A DNA stretch of 7,895 bases from the NCBI GenBank assembly GCA_903930515.1, contig CAIYYW010000208.1:1-7895 (forward strand). The letters are read 5' to 3'. Source of the DNA: an uncultured delta proteobacterium (lineage in GTDB: Bacteria > RBG-13-61-14 > DRUE01). Numbering within the stretch: the stretch's first letter is position 1; the number at the start of each line of letters is the position of its first letter. The notes under the pieces were generated by a model that saw nothing but the letters and a program-made list of their open reading frames with translations, was not told the origin of the DNA and did not search any database. Made by a program: the position numbers and the translations under genes. Below are positions 7,724-7,895 of the stretch, in pieces.

Positions 7724-7741
7724 GAAAAGGTTTGCCTTTTC
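7724..7741. repeat. 18-bp inverted repeat in the divergent ubiE/def intergenic region
   Basis: GAAAAGG, a 4-nt centre TTTG, then CCTTTTC form a perfect 7-bp inverted repeat. It overlaps the candidate -35 box of def (7732-7737). A repressor operator is possible. A terminator is unlikely, because the stem is AT-rich, there is no following T run, and no gene ends here. It could be chance. Confidence 0.4.
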
Positions 7742-7760
7742 CGAGTTCAGGGATTAGATT
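7732..7760 (+). promoter_or_regulatory. Candidate sigma70 promoter of def, placing the start at or next to the ATG
   Basis: TTGCCT (7732-7737, four of six -35 bases), a 17-nt spacer, and TAGATT (7755-7760, four of six -10 bases) lie just before the peptide deformylase gene. A start 6-7 nt after the -10 box falls at about 7767, one base before the ATG at 7768. No Shine-Dalgarno occupies the usual window (AGGG ends about 15 nt upstream), which agrees with a leaderless mRNA. The match is moderate and untested. Confidence 0.4.
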
Positions 7761-7767
7761 ATCAGCG

Positions 7768-7895
7768 ATGGCTATCCTGGAAATAGTGAAGGCTCCCAAT
7801 CCGGTCCTGCGCAAGGTGGCGGAGAAGGTGAAGGGATATAACCTGGACCTGGAGAAGCTGGTGTTGGACCTGGCAGAGACGATGTACGCGGCGCC
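7768..7895 (+). CDS. def: Peptide deformylase, N-terminal fragment (cut by window edge)
   Basis: Peptide deformylase is a cytoplasmic metalloenzyme that removes the N-formyl group from the initiator methionine of nascent proteins. Only 42 codons are visible. They match the family N-terminus: MAILEIVKAPNPVLRKVA at residues 1-18, a variable loop, then LDLAETMYAAP at 33-43 (the last proline codon is incomplete but can only be Pro). In homologs this ending directly precedes the first metal-site motif G-x-G-L-A-A-P-Q, which lies outside the window along with the EGC and HEXDH metal ligands, so activity cannot be judged. The ATG is chosen because homologs start at this point; the in-frame TTG at 7732 would add an unlikely extension. 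The gene diverges from ubiE. A formyltransferase gene (fmt) often follows def but cannot be seen here. Confidence 0.85.
   Translation, partial: MAILEIVKAPNPVLRKVAEKVKGYNLDLEKLVLDLAETMYAA

Noticed and set aside
7732-7767. In-frame TTG as an upstream start of peptide deformylase.
   Set aside because: It would prepend a sequence unlike the family, whose members begin at MAILEI; the AAAAGG before it is only 1 nt away, too close to serve as a ribosome-binding site.
1-7895. Defence island, mobile element, CRISPR or other novel system.
   Set aside because: All five genes are housekeeping families with uniform base composition; there are no long repeats, transposase, integrase or att-like sites. 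The helicase-nuclease pair is AddAB recombination machinery, not a dedicated defence system.

Overview
This window shows ordinary bacterial chromosome with no mobile elements, CRISPR arrays, tRNA or rRNA. It is gene-dense, moderately GC-rich and favours CGG arginine codons. The genes fit a bacterium that repairs double-strand breaks with AddAB rather than RecBCD, makes a prenylated quinone, and uses formylated initiator methionine. The content does not fix a phylum. Anaerobic or facultative lineages with menaquinone are plausible, but that is inference.

Bases 2-6287 (+ strand) hold a two-gene recombination operon, addB then addA, overlapping by 11 nt. AddB is cut by the left edge; the ATG at 41 is almost certainly an internal Met. 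It has a UvrD-like body, a PD-(D/E)XK nuclease domain and the four-cysteine iron-sulfur signature of AddB. AddA carries all the superfamily 1 helicase motifs plus a second intact nuclease domain. Together they would form the helicase-nuclease that resects double-strand ends and loads RecA.

Bases 6314-7666 (- strand) converge on addA, with a gap of only 26 nt and no visible terminator. They hold a UbiE/MenG-type quinone C-methyltransferase followed by a 192-residue SCP2-type lipid-binding protein. The pairing resembles the E. coli order ubiE-ubiJ, where UbiJ is also an SCP2-domain protein needed for quinone synthesis. The SCP2 gene has a convincing promoter of its own and a good ribosome-binding site. 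The protein looks internally duplicated.

Bases 7667-7767 are a 101-nt divergent intergenic region with an 18-bp inverted repeat and a candidate sigma70 promoter. That promoter would start transcription almost at the ATG of the last gene, a 5' fragment of peptide deformylase (def), which runs off the right edge. The deformylase may therefore be translated from a leaderless mRNA.

I found no clearly new biological system. The points most worth checking are the UbiJ-like pairing, the duplicated SCP2 fold and the possibly leaderless def transcript.
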